64,000 bases of DNA from Bermanella sp. WJH001 (GTDB taxonomy: Bacteria; Pseudomonadota; Gammaproteobacteria; Pseudomonadales; Oceanobacteraceae): positions 1,604,090 to 1,668,089 of the forward strand of contig NZ_JASJOO010000002.1 in the NCBI RefSeq assembly GCF_030070105.1, in the 5' to 3' direction. A program made the position numbers and the translations under genes. Under the pieces are notes generated by a model. The model did not search any database, was not told the origin of the DNA, and saw only the letters and a list, made by a program, of their open reading frames with translations. Position 1 is the stretch's first letter, and each line of letters opens with the position of its first letter. This document shows positions 1-8,761 of this stretch, piece by piece.

Positions 1-1355
1 TCCAGCGGCGACATATCAATCATGTCTTTATTTAAAATAGCCGGAAAGTCTAATTGATCAGCATCTGACAATTGCATGACTTGCTTGCCTTGCTGCAAAA
101 ACTTGCGCTCATTTAAAGCCGGAATTTCAACGCCAACACTGGTATTTTGCAACGTTTTATAAATGCTTTTAGTGGCATCTAAGGTATATTTAAGTTGCTT
201 GTCTTGCTCTAACAGTAATACAGCTTGTTGTTGTAACTGCTTTTGAAAGCCGGTGATTTCCTGTTCAAGATGGTCTTTGTCTTTTAGTGCAGGAATCCCC
301 TGACGACGAGCCTCTAAACCCACCAGTTCTTCACGGGATTGTTTACGACGAGCCTCTGCGGTTTCACGTTCGTTTTGTTTATGGTTTAAATCGCTGCGTA
401 ATTGTTGCTGCTGATTCTTAGCATCGCGGTAAGCCGTTTGGTCTTCAACGTAGCGGCTTTTGGCTGCCACGTAGTGAGCCACTTGATAATCAATCCATTG
501 ATCGATATACGTTTGGCTATTGGATTTTGCATCCAACAATACTTTAATGTTTTCAATTAAACCTTGCGCATCCGATTCCATGGCGTGAATGGTTTTCATT
601 AATTCAGACACGCTGCGAATCGCTTCACCTAGATCTTTTTTCTCTAGGATTTCATTGGCCACAAATCCATTAATACTCTTAACTGGCTTATAGGCCATAA
701 AACGTGAAAAGGCTTTGGCTGCGTTTAATGCTTCGCGTTCACTGATGGCATCATCACGACCTTGAAGCGCACTGTATAAACGACGTAGATATTGTTTTTT
801 AGTATCGTATTTTTCTACCGCACGCTGGCCACAACGTTTCTGTAAACGTTTAAATATTTTATCTACGGCAACAACTTGTTTGTTGCCGTCTTCTTCTAAT
901 AAAAAATCACTTTGTGTGAGTTCATGGCCTGCCACAATCATTAATAAGAAGTCACTTTGGCGAGCCACCGCTTGATTGCCGGCTTTATCGATGTATGCAC
1001 TGACACCAATCACCGCTGTAAATGGCTGCCCACTTTCACCTTGTGTTGGATGAAACACTGCGGCCAAATAACCGTTGGCGCCACCTGGGCGTGCGTATGA
1101 GCCATCATCACAACCCAAAACATAAGATGCTAAAGTACGCACTTGTTTGCCACGGCCTTTTTGCGTGGCTTCGTCTTGGCCTGGGTTGTAATTAAATAAA
1201 TTATCATGGGCCGCCGTCATGATGGTTTGAATGGCATCGGCCGCTGTGGTTTTACCGCTACCGTTACCACCGCTTAATAGGTTGATGGGGCCAAAGTCAA
1301 ATTCGGTAGCAGGGATATTGCCCCAATTTACGTAGACGAATTTTTTAAGAAACAT
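1..1355 (-). CDS. mksB: MksB-type SMC ATPase (MukB-like), N-terminal part; runs off the left edge
   Basis: The reading frame starts at the ATG at 1355-1353 and stays open to the window edge, giving about 451 N-terminal residues. A P-loop reading GGNGSGKTT lies at residues 29-37, close to the N-terminus as in SMC/MukB/Rad50 ATPases. From about residue 300 the sequence is rich in Q, E, K and R and looks like the start of a long coiled coil. The start ATG overlaps the stop of the upstream gene (TAATG), so translation is probably coupled. Known family: MksB is the ATPase of the MksBEF bacterial condensin, and the homologous JetC powers Wadjet plasmid defence. The gene order F-E-B supports this family. 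The C-terminal ATPase half, and any fourth nuclease gene (MksG/JetD), would lie outside the window. Confidence 0.85.
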   Translation of the reverse strand, partial: MFLKKFVYVNWGNIPATEFDFGPINLLSGGNGSGKTTAADAIQTIMTAAHDNLFNYNPGQDEATQKGRGKQVRTLASYVLGCDDGSYARPGGANGYLAAVFHPTQGESGQPFTAVIGVSAYIDKAGNQAVARQSDFLLMIVAGHELTQSDFLLEEDGNKQVVAVDKIFKRLQKRCGQRAVEKYDTKKQYLRRLYSALQGRDDAISEREALNAAKAFSRFMAYKPVKSINGFVANEILEKKDLGEAIRSVSELMKTIHAMESDAQGLIENIKVLLDAKSNSQTYIDQWIDYQVAHYVAAKSRYVEDQTAYRDAKNQQQQLRSDLNHKQNERETAEARRKQSREELVGLEARRQGIPALKDKDHLEQEITGFQKQLQQQAVLLLEQDKQLKYTLDATKSIYKTLQNTSVGVEIPALNERKFLQQGKQVMQLSDADQLDFPAILNKDMIDMSPL

Positions 1356-2140
1356 TACTTAGACTCCTGCGCAAATACACTCGGGCTATTTTCGAAAGCC
1401 TCTTCTTCGTCATCAATCTCGGATTCTGCTTGCTCGCTTTCGTTTGCTGTTGATGCTTCGGTTTCACCCGTTTCTGATTTTGAATCCGCTTGTTCACTGA
1501 CTTCAATCTCAGCTTCTTCTTGCTCAGCCACTAGCGTGCTTAATACTTCATCACTGACGTAACTCATGATCATAGGGCGCACTTTTAACCAAAACTCAGC
1601 ATGTTCTAACGCATCTTCATTCGCTAGCTGTATTAGACGCAACTGACGCAAACGGCGAAACAGGTTTTTACGTTCCGTTAATTGCTCTGGTAAACTGCGA
1701 CCCAATAAATTTTTCAAGGCAATACTTAATGATTCAAGGCTTACCATGACGCAACCTTGCTCATCTACTAACCCTTCACGCAAGGCTTTGTCGTATTGTG
1801 AGCGTAATACTAATACCAAGGCCACTTCGTTTTGACTTAAGCGTACTCGCATGCCGCTATTAAACGGCTGGTCATCTTCTTCCATGCCAGGCACTTGTGC
1901 ACCTGGGGGGAAACAACGGATAAATTGAAAACGACGATCATGTTGAATGCGAATCGCCATTAACGAGATATAATCTTGTACAATTTCTTCAATGCGAAGA
2001 TAGCGGTCATACAGCACTTGCTCGACCTGTGATTCGTCACGACAGATCACTCCATAATCCATTAAACGAATTACCAATTCGCTGAATTCTTTAAGCTGTA
2101 CGCCTTCTTTTTCTAATAACTGTTCTATTTTATTTAACAT
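1355..2140 (-). CDS. mksE: MksE-type condensin subunit (DUF4194 family)
   Basis: This 261-residue protein sits between the MksF-like and MksB-like genes, the usual place of the small winged-helix kleisin-associated subunit (MksE/JetB). Visible features are a helical N-terminal half, a central [11 protein letters not shown] segment typical of the winged-helix part, and a very acidic C-terminal tail rich in E, S and A. I chose the ATG at 2140 because AGGA lies 5 bases before it. An in-frame start at 2185 would add 15 residues with no ribosome site and would run into the upstream gene. It probably acts in the cytoplasm, bridging the kleisin MksF and the ATPase MksB. Assignment rests on size, composition and gene order. 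Confidence 0.75.
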   Translation of the reverse strand: MLNKIEQLLEKEGVQLKEFSELVIRLMDYGVICRDESQVEQVLYDRYLRIEEIVQDYISLMAIRIQHDRRFQFIRCFPPGAQVPGMEEDDQPFNSGMRVRLSQNEVALVLVLRSQYDKALREGLVDEQGCVMVSLESLSIALKNLLGRSLPEQLTERKNLFRRLRQLRLIQLANEDALEHAEFWLKVRPMIMSYVSDEVLSTLVAEQEEAEIEVSEQADSKSETGETEASTANESEQAESEIDDEEEAFENSPSVFAQESK

Positions 2141-2193
2141 ATTAGTCCTGGCCCATCTGCGAGCGTTGTTGGTGCCTGAGCACACAATAGTCT

Positions 2194-3672
2194 CTACGCC
2201 GCAGCGTTTTCTTTTTTAATTAGGCGAATGCTGAACACATCTTTTTGTTCGAAGTATTCATCTGATTTTTGATCCACCCAATTTAATTCAAAATGGTATT
2301 CGCTGGATAAGTTATCCACCGCGCCCACACTCACCACATGAGCAATGGCTAACAAATCAGCCGCTGAATTAACTGGTATTTCGCTTGAGCTGATTTCATC
2401 TCGTGAAATAAATTGCTCAACCATATAGCGACGCACTTGGTTGTTATTAACAAAAAATGCTTGATCCAGCGCTTGCTGTACATACAACTCACGACGGCTA
2501 TCTTGATCGACACTTTCTAAGCCTTCATCCACACCATCGTCAATCACGGTACGACGCCTTGGTGCTTGTAAGCGCACTTGGTTTGGATCAATAAAGCGTA
2601 ACTGTGGCACGGCCATCATAGATGACACATGCTCAAGCTGAGCGTTTTGCTCGTCTTGAGATAACGATGACAAGTGTTTGCACACACTTACCACATCATT
2701 GTGTTTTTGACTGGCCAAATAACTCATTTGGCGAATAATAATATCGGCGCGCTTAGTAAAGTTTTGCAGCGACTTTCGCACCAGTGGTAATACATGCTCA
2801 CAGGCGCTTTTTAAACGGTGTTCAATATCATCCAGCACCGACCACAATACAGAGCTATTACCTTGAACTTGTTCGGGTAATAATTCACGCAAGCGTTTTT
2901 CGGCTTTGGCTTTGGCACTTTTGGGGCTGGCTTTAATTTGATCCACCAGCTGGCTGATTTGATCACGGTATTTTTCAACGTTATCGGCCGATAAGCGCAC
3001 GGCCAAGTCTGGCTGAAAGCGTTTTTCCATAAAATCAAAAAACTGATCACTGGCTTTTTGCACCAGCATTTGTCCTTCCATTTCACGCACAAGGGCACGC
3101 TTACGCTCATCCAATTCACTTATTACATCAGTAAAGTCACTGATGATGCGCTCTGAGTATTCGTATGCGTCCAGCAGATCATAGACCTCACCGTGCTCAA
3201 GAAAGCTTTCAAGGGCGTTACGCACATTTCGGGTGTTACGGTGGCGAGCCACCTGTTGTGTCTGTTTGCCTTCAAGGAAGGGTTCTACAAAATGGCGACC
3301 CCAGCGGCTAAAACTGAAACTGGATTGCAATGTGGCTTCATCGACTTGTTTTTCGATCCAACCGTGCTCCAGCAACGTATTAAGTAACCAAGCAGCTAGC
3401 TCTCGGTGGGTTTTAAAGCGACCTTCTTCATCTTCATCGTCACTTTGCATCACCGGAGCACGCACTAAAGCCTCGCTAAAAATGTTGATCATGGTCTCAC
3501 GGCTTAACGCCTGACCATACTCAGCACTGCCCGCGTGGCTAGAGGAGTAAAGCTGCTTATACAGTTCACGCAGGCACTCCACCATTTGCTCGCGATACTT
3601 ACTGGTGAGCGGGCGAAAAAACTGACTGCGTTCCTGTTCAAAAAACATACTAATATAAGGCTCGAGCGACAA
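2194..3672 (-). CDS. mksF: MksF-type kleisin subunit of a bacterial condensin
   Basis: This 492-residue protein is the first gene of the mksF-E-B unit. It has the conserved-looking N-terminus [13 protein letters not shown], long helical stretches and no membrane segment, as expected for the MksF/JetA kleisin that links SMC heads and binds MksE. The open frame begins with a TTG at 3672. An ATG at 3648 (residue 9, just before [10 protein letters not shown]) is an equally plausible start, since neither has a strong Shine-Dalgarno site. The 53-base gap to mksE holds no terminator, so the three genes are probably one transcript. The alternative is JetA of a Wadjet-type defence system; a nuclease partner would be needed to decide and is not visible here. 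Confidence 0.7.
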   Translation of the reverse strand: MSLEPYISMFFEQERSQFFRPLTSKYREQMVECLRELYKQLYSSSHAGSAEYGQALSRETMINIFSEALVRAPVMQSDDEDEEGRFKTHRELAAWLLNTLLEHGWIEKQVDEATLQSSFSFSRWGRHFVEPFLEGKQTQQVARHRNTRNVRNALESFLEHGEVYDLLDAYEYSERIISDFTDVISELDERKRALVREMEGQMLVQKASDQFFDFMEKRFQPDLAVRLSADNVEKYRDQISQLVDQIKASPKSAKAKAEKRLRELLPEQVQGNSSVLWSVLDDIEHRLKSACEHVLPLVRKSLQNFTKRADIIIRQMSYLASQKHNDVVSVCKHLSSLSQDEQNAQLEHVSSMMAVPQLRFIDPNQVRLQAPRRRTVIDDGVDEGLESVDQDSRRELYVQQALDQAFFVNNNQVRRYMVEQFISRDEISSSEIPVNSAADLLAIAHVVSVGAVDNLSSEYHFELNWVDQKSDEYFEQKDVFSIRLIKKENAAA

Positions 3673-3842
3673 ATAAAGGGCACAACTTTACCTGAATTCC
3701 CCTCCTACGGGAAAGGGAATAACTGCCAATTTTCAGACATTGAGAAGGGGTGATGATATTTCCCCAATTGATGGGAAAAAGGTATGGTTAGCCCCATGAT
3801 TAAACCGCTCAGATAGCCAATCTGGGAGACCTAAGGATTCAC

Positions 3843-4208
3843 ATGAAAGCGTTATTATTGATCGCCCACGGTTCACGAAAAGTTAGCTCAAATCAAGAAG
3901 TGGCGGATTTGGCTGACAAACTCAAACAACAAACTAGCCCTTTTGCCTTGGTTACCCATGGTTTTTTAGAGCTCACCAGCCCAAAAGTGCCTGATGCTGT
4001 GGCCAAGTTGGTTGAAGAAGGGGCAAAAGAGGTGACCATATTGCCTTACTTTTTAGCCGCAGGTATGCACGTGACCGAGGATTTACCTGAGCTTTTAAGC
4101 GAAGCCAAAGCCAATTACCCACAAGTGACGTTTACGTTATTAGAGCACCTAGGGGCGGCTGACCTGATGCCGAGTTGGATTTTGCAGCAGGCTGCTCGGG
4201 ATAAATAA
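3843..4208 (+). CDS. CbiX/SirB-like small sirohydrochlorin chelatase
   Basis: The 121-residue protein matches the single-domain (short) CbiX family, which inserts cobalt or iron into sirohydrochlorin for cobalamin or siroheme. Metal-site candidates are His9 in the N-terminal HGSR motif, Glu43 in FLELTSP and His76 in AAGMHVTEDLP, spaced as in CbiX-short proteins. The start is supported by AAGGA 5-6 bases upstream. It is divergent from mksF, with 170 bases between them. No other tetrapyrrole gene is beside it. In siroheme-using bacteria such short proteins can supply iron chelation, which would fit the nitrite-related transporter elsewhere in the window, but that link is inference. Confidence 0.75.
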   Translation: MKALLLIAHGSRKVSSNQEVADLADKLKQQTSPFALVTHGFLELTSPKVPDAVAKLVEEGAKEVTILPYFLAAGMHVTEDLPELLSEAKANYPQVTFTLLEHLGAADLMPSWILQQAARDK

Positions 4209-4235
4209 TTGATTAGGTTTGCAAGCGCTAACACT

Positions 4236-4283
4236 GTGGGCGCATAGCCCACCTCAAATCCTGGTGTCGGGCGCTGCCCCGAC
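4236..4283. repeat. Pair of REP-like hairpins
   Basis: Two short GC-rich palindromes stand side by side between convergent genes: GTGGGC-GCATA-GCCCAC at 4236-4252 and GTCGGG...CCCGAC at 4266-4283. Their composition differs from the AT-rich surroundings, and they look like repetitive extragenic palindromes. Neither has a clear T-run. I found no second copy elsewhere in this window, so repetitiveness in the genome is inference. Confidence 0.45.
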
Positions 4284-4308
4284 CTACTATGATGGGTTAT
4301 AAAATCCC

Positions 4309-4677
4309 TTAAACGGCATTCATTAATACAGCCACCATGGCAAGGGTGGCAGGTAATCCTTGAACAATTAAAATGGATTTCTTAGCCGTGGCTCCACCAT
4401 AAACAGCCGCCACCATGACACAAGCCAAAAAGAATACTTGAATCTGAAAAGCAAACTCTGGGTTACTGTGAATGAGCCCCCAAAACAAACCAACGGCTAA
4501 AAAGCCATTATATAAACCTTGGTTGGCGGCTAGCACCTTGGTACTTTCGGCGTCTTCTTTTGACATACCAAAGGTTTTCATGCCTTTGGGCGTGGTCCAT
4601 AAAAACATTTCAAGCACTAAAATATAAACATGTTCAATGGCCACTAATAATACAAGGGCAGTTGCTAAGTATTCCAT
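4309..4677 (-). CDS. DUF1304 family membrane protein
   Basis: This 122-residue protein has four predicted membrane helices (about residues 4-24, 52-70, 75-95 and 101-120). It carries family-typical stretches: IEHVYILVLEMFLW near the N-terminus, NQGLYNGFLAVGL in the middle and the GA-rich last helices. DUF1304 proteins are small inner-membrane proteins of unknown biochemical role. It stands alone, convergent with the chelatase gene and separated from it by the REP-like hairpins. The start ATG at 4677 follows a weak GGAAA-type ribosome site. Confidence 0.75.
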   Translation of the reverse strand: MEYLATALVLLVAIEHVYILVLEMFLWTTPKGMKTFGMSKEDAESTKVLAANQGLYNGFLAVGLFWGLIHSNPEFAFQIQVFFLACVMVAAVYGGATAKKSILIVQGLPATLAMVAVLMNAV

Positions 4678-4748
4678 GGGGTTTCCTTTTTATAGTTATA
4701 TTTGAATTAATAGCATAGCCCTGTAACCAAAACTACAAAAGCGATAAA

Positions 4749-5471
4749 TTAAAACCGATATCCCGCGTTAAGGGTAGAAACTTGATAGGAGTAATTTGTT
4801 TCGGCGTATAACTTAACATCAAGTCCAACTTGAACGCTCTTAAGTTTCAGTCTGATAAACCCACCAACATACGGTGAAATTCCGCTGTCTTTGAACGTGC
4901 TTTTTTCTGATACGGTAATGGTTTCGACACTACCCACCTGAGTCACAATAGCACCATCATCGGTTTCATAGGTTAAGTGCTTTTGCAGAATGTCTTGTTT
5001 TTCCCAGTACTTGATACCCATGCTCGGGCCAAAGTTAAACTTTTTATAGGGCTTTGCAATGTAGTATGCACCTAACTGAACACTTTGTGCTTTTAAGCTC
5101 GCGGTTGCACTAACGTATCCTGGAGAGCGATCACCAACCGGGTTAATAATGCTAAGGTTTTTAGCATCTGATAAACGCGTATCATCCATATAAGCATAAG
5201 AGAAATAGGCCGCCAGCGTATTTTTTTCAATACTCACACTTACGCTTTTTGCGCTAGGGTTTGCAGGTAAGTATGTTCGACCAATTCTGGCGATAAATTC
5301 ACGATCAATATGATCGTCGGCAAAAGATGTGGCGGCCTGTTCCAGATTAAGAATTTGATTTTTTGATGAAATTTTATGTGTTTCACTACCCAGGGTAATA
5401 ACATACGTTAAATCATCCATTGCCCACACTGGCGTACTTAATAATAAGCATAGCAATATTGTGTACTTCAT
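4749..5471 (-). CDS. Secreted protein, probably a small outer-membrane beta-barrel
   Basis: The 240-residue protein begins with a clear signal peptide (MKYTILLCLLLSTPVWA, cleavage likely after residue 17). The remainder shows many alternating hydrophobic/polar strands with aromatic residues and ends in NAGYRF, an aromatic C-terminus typical of barrel proteins inserted by BAM. I do not recognise a named family. It stands alone between the DUF1304 gene and the trpDC terminator. An outer-membrane beta-barrel is inferred from the signal peptide, strand pattern and terminal Phe; ligand and function are unknown. Confidence 0.6.
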   Translation of the reverse strand: MKYTILLCLLLSTPVWAMDDLTYVITLGSETHKISSKNQILNLEQAATSFADDHIDREFIARIGRTYLPANPSAKSVSVSIEKNTLAAYFSYAYMDDTRLSDAKNLSIINPVGDRSPGYVSATASLKAQSVQLGAYYIAKPYKKFNFGPSMGIKYWEKQDILQKHLTYETDDGAIVTQVGSVETITVSEKSTFKDSGISPYVGGFIRLKLKSVQVGLDVKLYAETNYSYQVSTLNAGYRF

Positions 5472-5525
5472 ATAAATCCATTTACTGTATTAAGCTAACG
5501 AGCAGACTTAGCTAATAAAACACAA

Positions 5526-5561
5526 AAAAAAGCGCACTTAAAATATTCAAAGCGCGCTTTT
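5526..5561 (-). terminator. Rho-independent terminator after trpC
   Basis: Read on the minus strand, a GC-rich stem (AAAGCGC...GCGCTTT; arms 5554-5560 and 5529-5535) is followed by a run of eight T. It lies 25 bases after the trpC stop, so it most likely ends the trpDC transcript. Confidence 0.65.
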
Positions 5562-5584
5562 ATGACACCACTAACAATCAATTA

Positions 5585-6379
5585 TTAATAAAATAATTTT
5601 TTCAAATGCGCACCTGGGTCATCCGCACGCATAAAGGTTTCGCCTACTAAAAAGCTATGAACGTTTTTATCACGCATCGCCTTCACATCTTCTTGGCCAA
5701 GAATACCACTCTCAGTCACCAGCAACGTACCTTTAGGTACTTTTGGTAATAGGTTAAACGTGGTATCAAGGCTTAACTCAAAGGTGTGTAGATTGCGGTT
5801 ATTAATGCCTAAAATATTTGGCGGTAAATCCATGGCCCGTTCAAATTCGGCTTCGTCATGAACTTCAACCAACACATCCATACCCAACTCAAGGGCACAG
5901 TGATTCAGCTCTTGCATTTGTGCATCTGACAATGCAGATACAATTAACAAAATACAATCGGCTTCAATGGCTCGGGCTTCAACAATTTGATATGGGTCCA
6001 CCATAAAATCTTTACGCAATACAGGTAATGAACAAGCTTGGCGTGCTTGCTGTAAAAACGCATCACTACCTTGGAAAAAGTCCACATCGGTCAGTACTGA
6101 CAAACACGCTGCACCACCTTGCTCATACGACTGTGCAATTTCAGCCGGTACAAAATGCTCACGCAACACGCCTTTACTTGGGGATGCTTTTTTAATTTCG
6201 GAAATAACCGCAGGATCACCCGCGGCAATTTTAGCTTCCAGAGCTGCTTTAAAACCGCGCGGTTTATCACTGTACTTTGCTTGATTGGCTAATTCATTGA
6301 TGGAGACGTTAGCAGAACGCTCTTTTACTTCTTGCCATTTACGATCAATGATTTTTTTTAAAATTGTCGGTGTATTCAT
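5585..6379 (-). CDS. trpC: Indole-3-glycerol phosphate synthase
   Basis: The 264-residue protein converts CdRP to indole-3-glycerol phosphate in tryptophan synthesis. All catalytic positions of the TIM-barrel enzyme are present: Glu61 and Lys63 in [11 protein letters not shown], Lys123 in LRKDF, Glu172 in VEVH, Asn193 in INNRNL and Glu223-Ser224 in TESG. It is a monofunctional TrpC with no TrpF domain. I chose the ATG at 6379, giving the usual N-terminus [10 protein letters not shown] with GAAG 5 bases upstream. Starts at 6382 and 6406 also exist but fit less well. It lies 27 bases after trpD and is followed by a terminator, so trpD-trpC is a two-gene operon. Confidence 0.95.
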   Translation of the reverse strand: MNTPTILKKIIDRKWQEVKERSANVSINELANQAKYSDKPRGFKAALEAKIAAGDPAVISEIKKASPSKGVLREHFVPAEIAQSYEQGGAACLSVLTDVDFFQGSDAFLQQARQACSLPVLRKDFMVDPYQIVEARAIEADCILLIVSALSDAQMQELNHCALELGMDVLVEVHDEAEFERAMDLPPNILGINNRNLHTFELSLDTTFNLLPKVPKGTLLVTESGILGQEDVKAMRDKNVHSFLVGETFMRADDPGAHLKKLFY

Positions 6380-6406
6380 CATTACTTCACTTTTAAATAC
6401 GGGCAA

Positions 6407-7444
6407 TTAAGCGTCTAAAAATACGCGAGAAAATGCAGCCAGTTCATTTAGTTTTTCAAGAGCCAAGCCCGTTGAAACCGCATCTTCTGCCATGGACACA
6501 CCTTCGGCTAACGAGCTTGCCAAGTTAGCCGCATAAATAGCGGCACCTGCGTTTAGCGCAATGAGGTCTGCGGCTTTTATACCCGCTTCGGTTTCACGCT
6601 TGCCCAGTGCATCTTTAATTAACGCTAAGCTTTGCTCTGCACTGTCTACCGATAACCCCACTAAACTCTGGCTTTTGATACCAAAGTCTTCAGGGGTGAT
6701 TTCATATTCACTTACCACACCATCTTTTAATTCGGCCACACGGGTGGCAGATGCCAAACTGATTTCATCTAAACCGTCTTTTGCGTGAACCACTAAAACA
6801 TGGTTTGAACCTAAACGGCCCAATACTTCTGCTAATGGTTTACACAAGTCGCCATTAAATACCCCTAGCACTTGGTTAGGAACACTGGCTGGATTGGTAA
6901 TTGGACCAAGCATGTTAAAGATGGTGCGCATGGCCAATTCTTTACGTGGGCCAATGGCGTGCTTCATCGCACCATGATGGGCAGGGGCAAACATAAAACC
7001 CACACCAATTTCATTAATGGCACGGGTCACTTGTTCGGCGGTTAAATTTAAGTTCACGCCAGCCGCTTCTAACACATCGGCACTGCCGGTGGTCGAAGAT
7101 ACACTTCGGTTGCCGTGTTTAGCGACCTTACCGCCTGCCGCGGCCACCACAAACGCAGCAGCAGTTGAGACGTTAAAAATATTGGCACCATCACCGCCGG
7201 TACCACAAGTGTCTACCAAGTGTTCGTCGTTAATGGAAACAGGCGTGGCCAACTCACGCATCACACGGGCAGCACCTGTGATCTCATCAATGGTTTCGCC
7301 CTTCATGCGTAACGCCACCAAAAAACCGCCAATTTGCGCGTCACTGGCTTCGCCTGTCATGATGGTTTTCATCACGGCCATCATTTGCTCTTCGCTTAAG
7401 TTTTGACGAGCAACGACTGTGTTTAAAGCTTGTTTCATATCCAT
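6407..7444 (-). CDS. trpD: Anthranilate phosphoribosyltransferase
   Basis: The 345-residue enzyme transfers phosphoribose from PRPP to anthranilate. The PRPP-binding GTGGDG loop is at residues 81-86 and KHGNRS at 109-114, both characteristic of the family. The start ATG at 7444 has AAGGA 7 bases upstream and gives the usual length. The frame stays open another 61 codons upstream, but that extension has no TrpD similarity and is not used. It is first in the trpD-trpC operon. The glutamine amidotransferase trpG is not fused or adjacent; it lies 14 kb away with trpE. Confidence 0.96.
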   Translation of the reverse strand: MDMKQALNTVVARQNLSEEQMMAVMKTIMTGEASDAQIGGFLVALRMKGETIDEITGAARVMRELATPVSINDEHLVDTCGTGGDGANIFNVSTAAAFVVAAAGGKVAKHGNRSVSSTTGSADVLEAAGVNLNLTAEQVTRAINEIGVGFMFAPAHHGAMKHAIGPRKELAMRTIFNMLGPITNPASVPNQVLGVFNGDLCKPLAEVLGRLGSNHVLVVHAKDGLDEISLASATRVAELKDGVVSEYEITPEDFGIKSQSLVGLSVDSAEQSLALIKDALGKRETEAGIKAADLIALNAGAAIYAANLASSLAEGVSMAEDAVSTGLALEKLNELAAFSRVFLDA

Positions 7445-7762
7445 GGGGATATCCTTCGTATTGATTTGGGAAATTACAGCAAGAGTATGAGGCAGCCCAC
7501 TAACGCCATCGCCACAAAAAAGACAACATGTTGGACGAAATAATACAGTGGAACGTACCCATGGCCATTTCCCAATACACAGGTGAAAAATTGCGCTCAC
7601 TATACCAGCCTCGCCCCATGGCTCCAAGCTTAGGCCTGTTCAGTTAGGGTCATATGAGCTTTAATCAAGGTAATTCAATTTACGCTCTTACTTTATATTG
7701 ACCAAGCAGTCAGCTTTATTTAGTTTAAGGCCCATTGTTACCATGAAAACTAAGGTGTCATC
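7445..7762. other. Intergenic region between divergent trpD and puuE-like gene
   Basis: These 318 bases separate two divergent genes and should carry both promoters. I see no tRNA, no leader peptide with tandem Trp codons and no strong hairpin-plus-T-run, so a classical attenuator for trpDC is not visible. The part nearest the puuE-like gene is AT-rich. Confidence 0.5.
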
Positions 7763-8662
7763 ATGAGCTACCCAAGAGATATGATCGGCTACGGCCCTCA
7801 TCCCACAAAGACACAATGGCCAAATAAGGCAAAAATCGCCGTACAGTTTGTGATCAATTATGAAGAAGGCGGTGAAAATTGCATCTTGCATGGCGATGAT
7901 GCCAGTGAAGCCTTTTTATCTGAAATAGTGGGAGCACAAGCCTTACAGGGTGTGCGTCACATGAACATGGAGTCCATCTATGAATATGGCTCACGGGCTG
8001 GCTTTTGGCGTTTGCATCGCATGTTCACCGAGCGCAAATTGCCGGTAACCGTATTTGGCGTGGCCATGGCACTTGAGCGTAACCCTGAGGCCGTTGAGGC
8101 CATGCTCAAAGCCGATTGGGAAATCGCCAGCCACGGCTTGCGCTGGATTGACTATCAATACGTGCCTGAGTCCATTGAGAAAGAACACATCGAACAAGCC
8201 CTTGAGATCCACCAACAAGTCACCGGCAAGCTACCCGCGGGCTGGTACACAGGTCGCATGAGCCCCAATACTCGCCGCTTAGTGGTTGAAACGGGCAAGC
8301 TGCTGTACGACGCCGACTCCTACGCCGATGACTTACCTTATTGGTTACATGAGTTTGAAAAACCCCACTTAGTTGTGCCTTACACCCTAGATGCTAACGA
8401 CATGCGCTTTGCATCGCCGCAAGGTTTTAACAGTGGTGACCAGTTCTTTAGTTATTTGAAAGACAGTTTTGATGTGCTGTATGCCGAGGGCAGCGACACC
8501 CCAAAAATGATGAGCATTGGTTTACATTGCCGCCTAGTGGGTCGCCCAGGGCGCGCCGCTTCACTTGCGCGCTTTTTAGATTACGTGATGCAACATGACG
8601 ATGCTTGGGTATGTACCCGTGAAGACATTGCCAAACATTGGATAGCACACCACCCAGCTTAA
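7763..8662 (+). CDS. puuE: PuuE-type allantoinase / polysaccharide-deacetylase family protein
   Basis: This 299-residue protein resembles PuuE, the cofactor-independent allantoinase built on a polysaccharide deacetylase fold. Hallmarks are the N-terminus YPRDMIGYGPHPTKTQWPN, the FVINYEEGGENCILHGD segment, WEIASHGLRW with its conserved SHG, and GWYTGRMSPNTRRLV. It would hydrolyse allantoin in purine breakdown. AAGGTG lies 5 bases before the ATG. No other ureide gene is beside it, so the pathway assignment rests on similarity alone. A related deacetylase acting on another substrate is possible. A bidirectional terminator follows. Confidence 0.8.
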   Translation: MSYPRDMIGYGPHPTKTQWPNKAKIAVQFVINYEEGGENCILHGDDASEAFLSEIVGAQALQGVRHMNMESIYEYGSRAGFWRLHRMFTERKLPVTVFGVAMALERNPEAVEAMLKADWEIASHGLRWIDYQYVPESIEKEHIEQALEIHQQVTGKLPAGWYTGRMSPNTRRLVVETGKLLYDADSYADDLPYWLHEFEKPHLVVPYTLDANDMRFASPQGFNSGDQFFSYLKDSFDVLYAEGSDTPKMMSIGLHCRLVGRPGRAASLARFLDYVMQHDDAWVCTREDIAKHWIAHHPA

Positions 8663-8680
8663 CGCCTCAATAAAACCCAT

Positions 8681-8715
8681 AAAAAAAGGTCACCTGTGAA
8701 TGGGTGACCTTTTTT
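8681..8715. terminator. Bidirectional Rho-independent terminator
   Basis: A-run, GGTCACC, short loop, GGGTGACC, T-run. The stem is flanked by A's on the left and T's on the right, so it can stop transcription both from the puuE-like gene and from the convergent MoxR operon. Confidence 0.8.
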
Positions 8716-8761
8716 ATTGTGCCTGTCTCGCTCTGAAATACCTTGGCACAAACATTGGCTT

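Noticed and set aside
4210..4308. REP-like hairpins as a terminator for the chelatase gene
   Set aside because: Neither stem is followed by a T-run on either strand.
6561..7406. Long open frames on the strand opposite trpD
   Set aside because: They are antisense shadows of trpD without ribosome sites or recognisable products; the same holds for the opposite-strand frames over betA, betB, prfA and mksF.
7445..7627. 61-codon N-terminal extension of TrpD
   Set aside because: The extension shows no family similarity, and the start at 7444 has a proper ribosome site and gives standard length.
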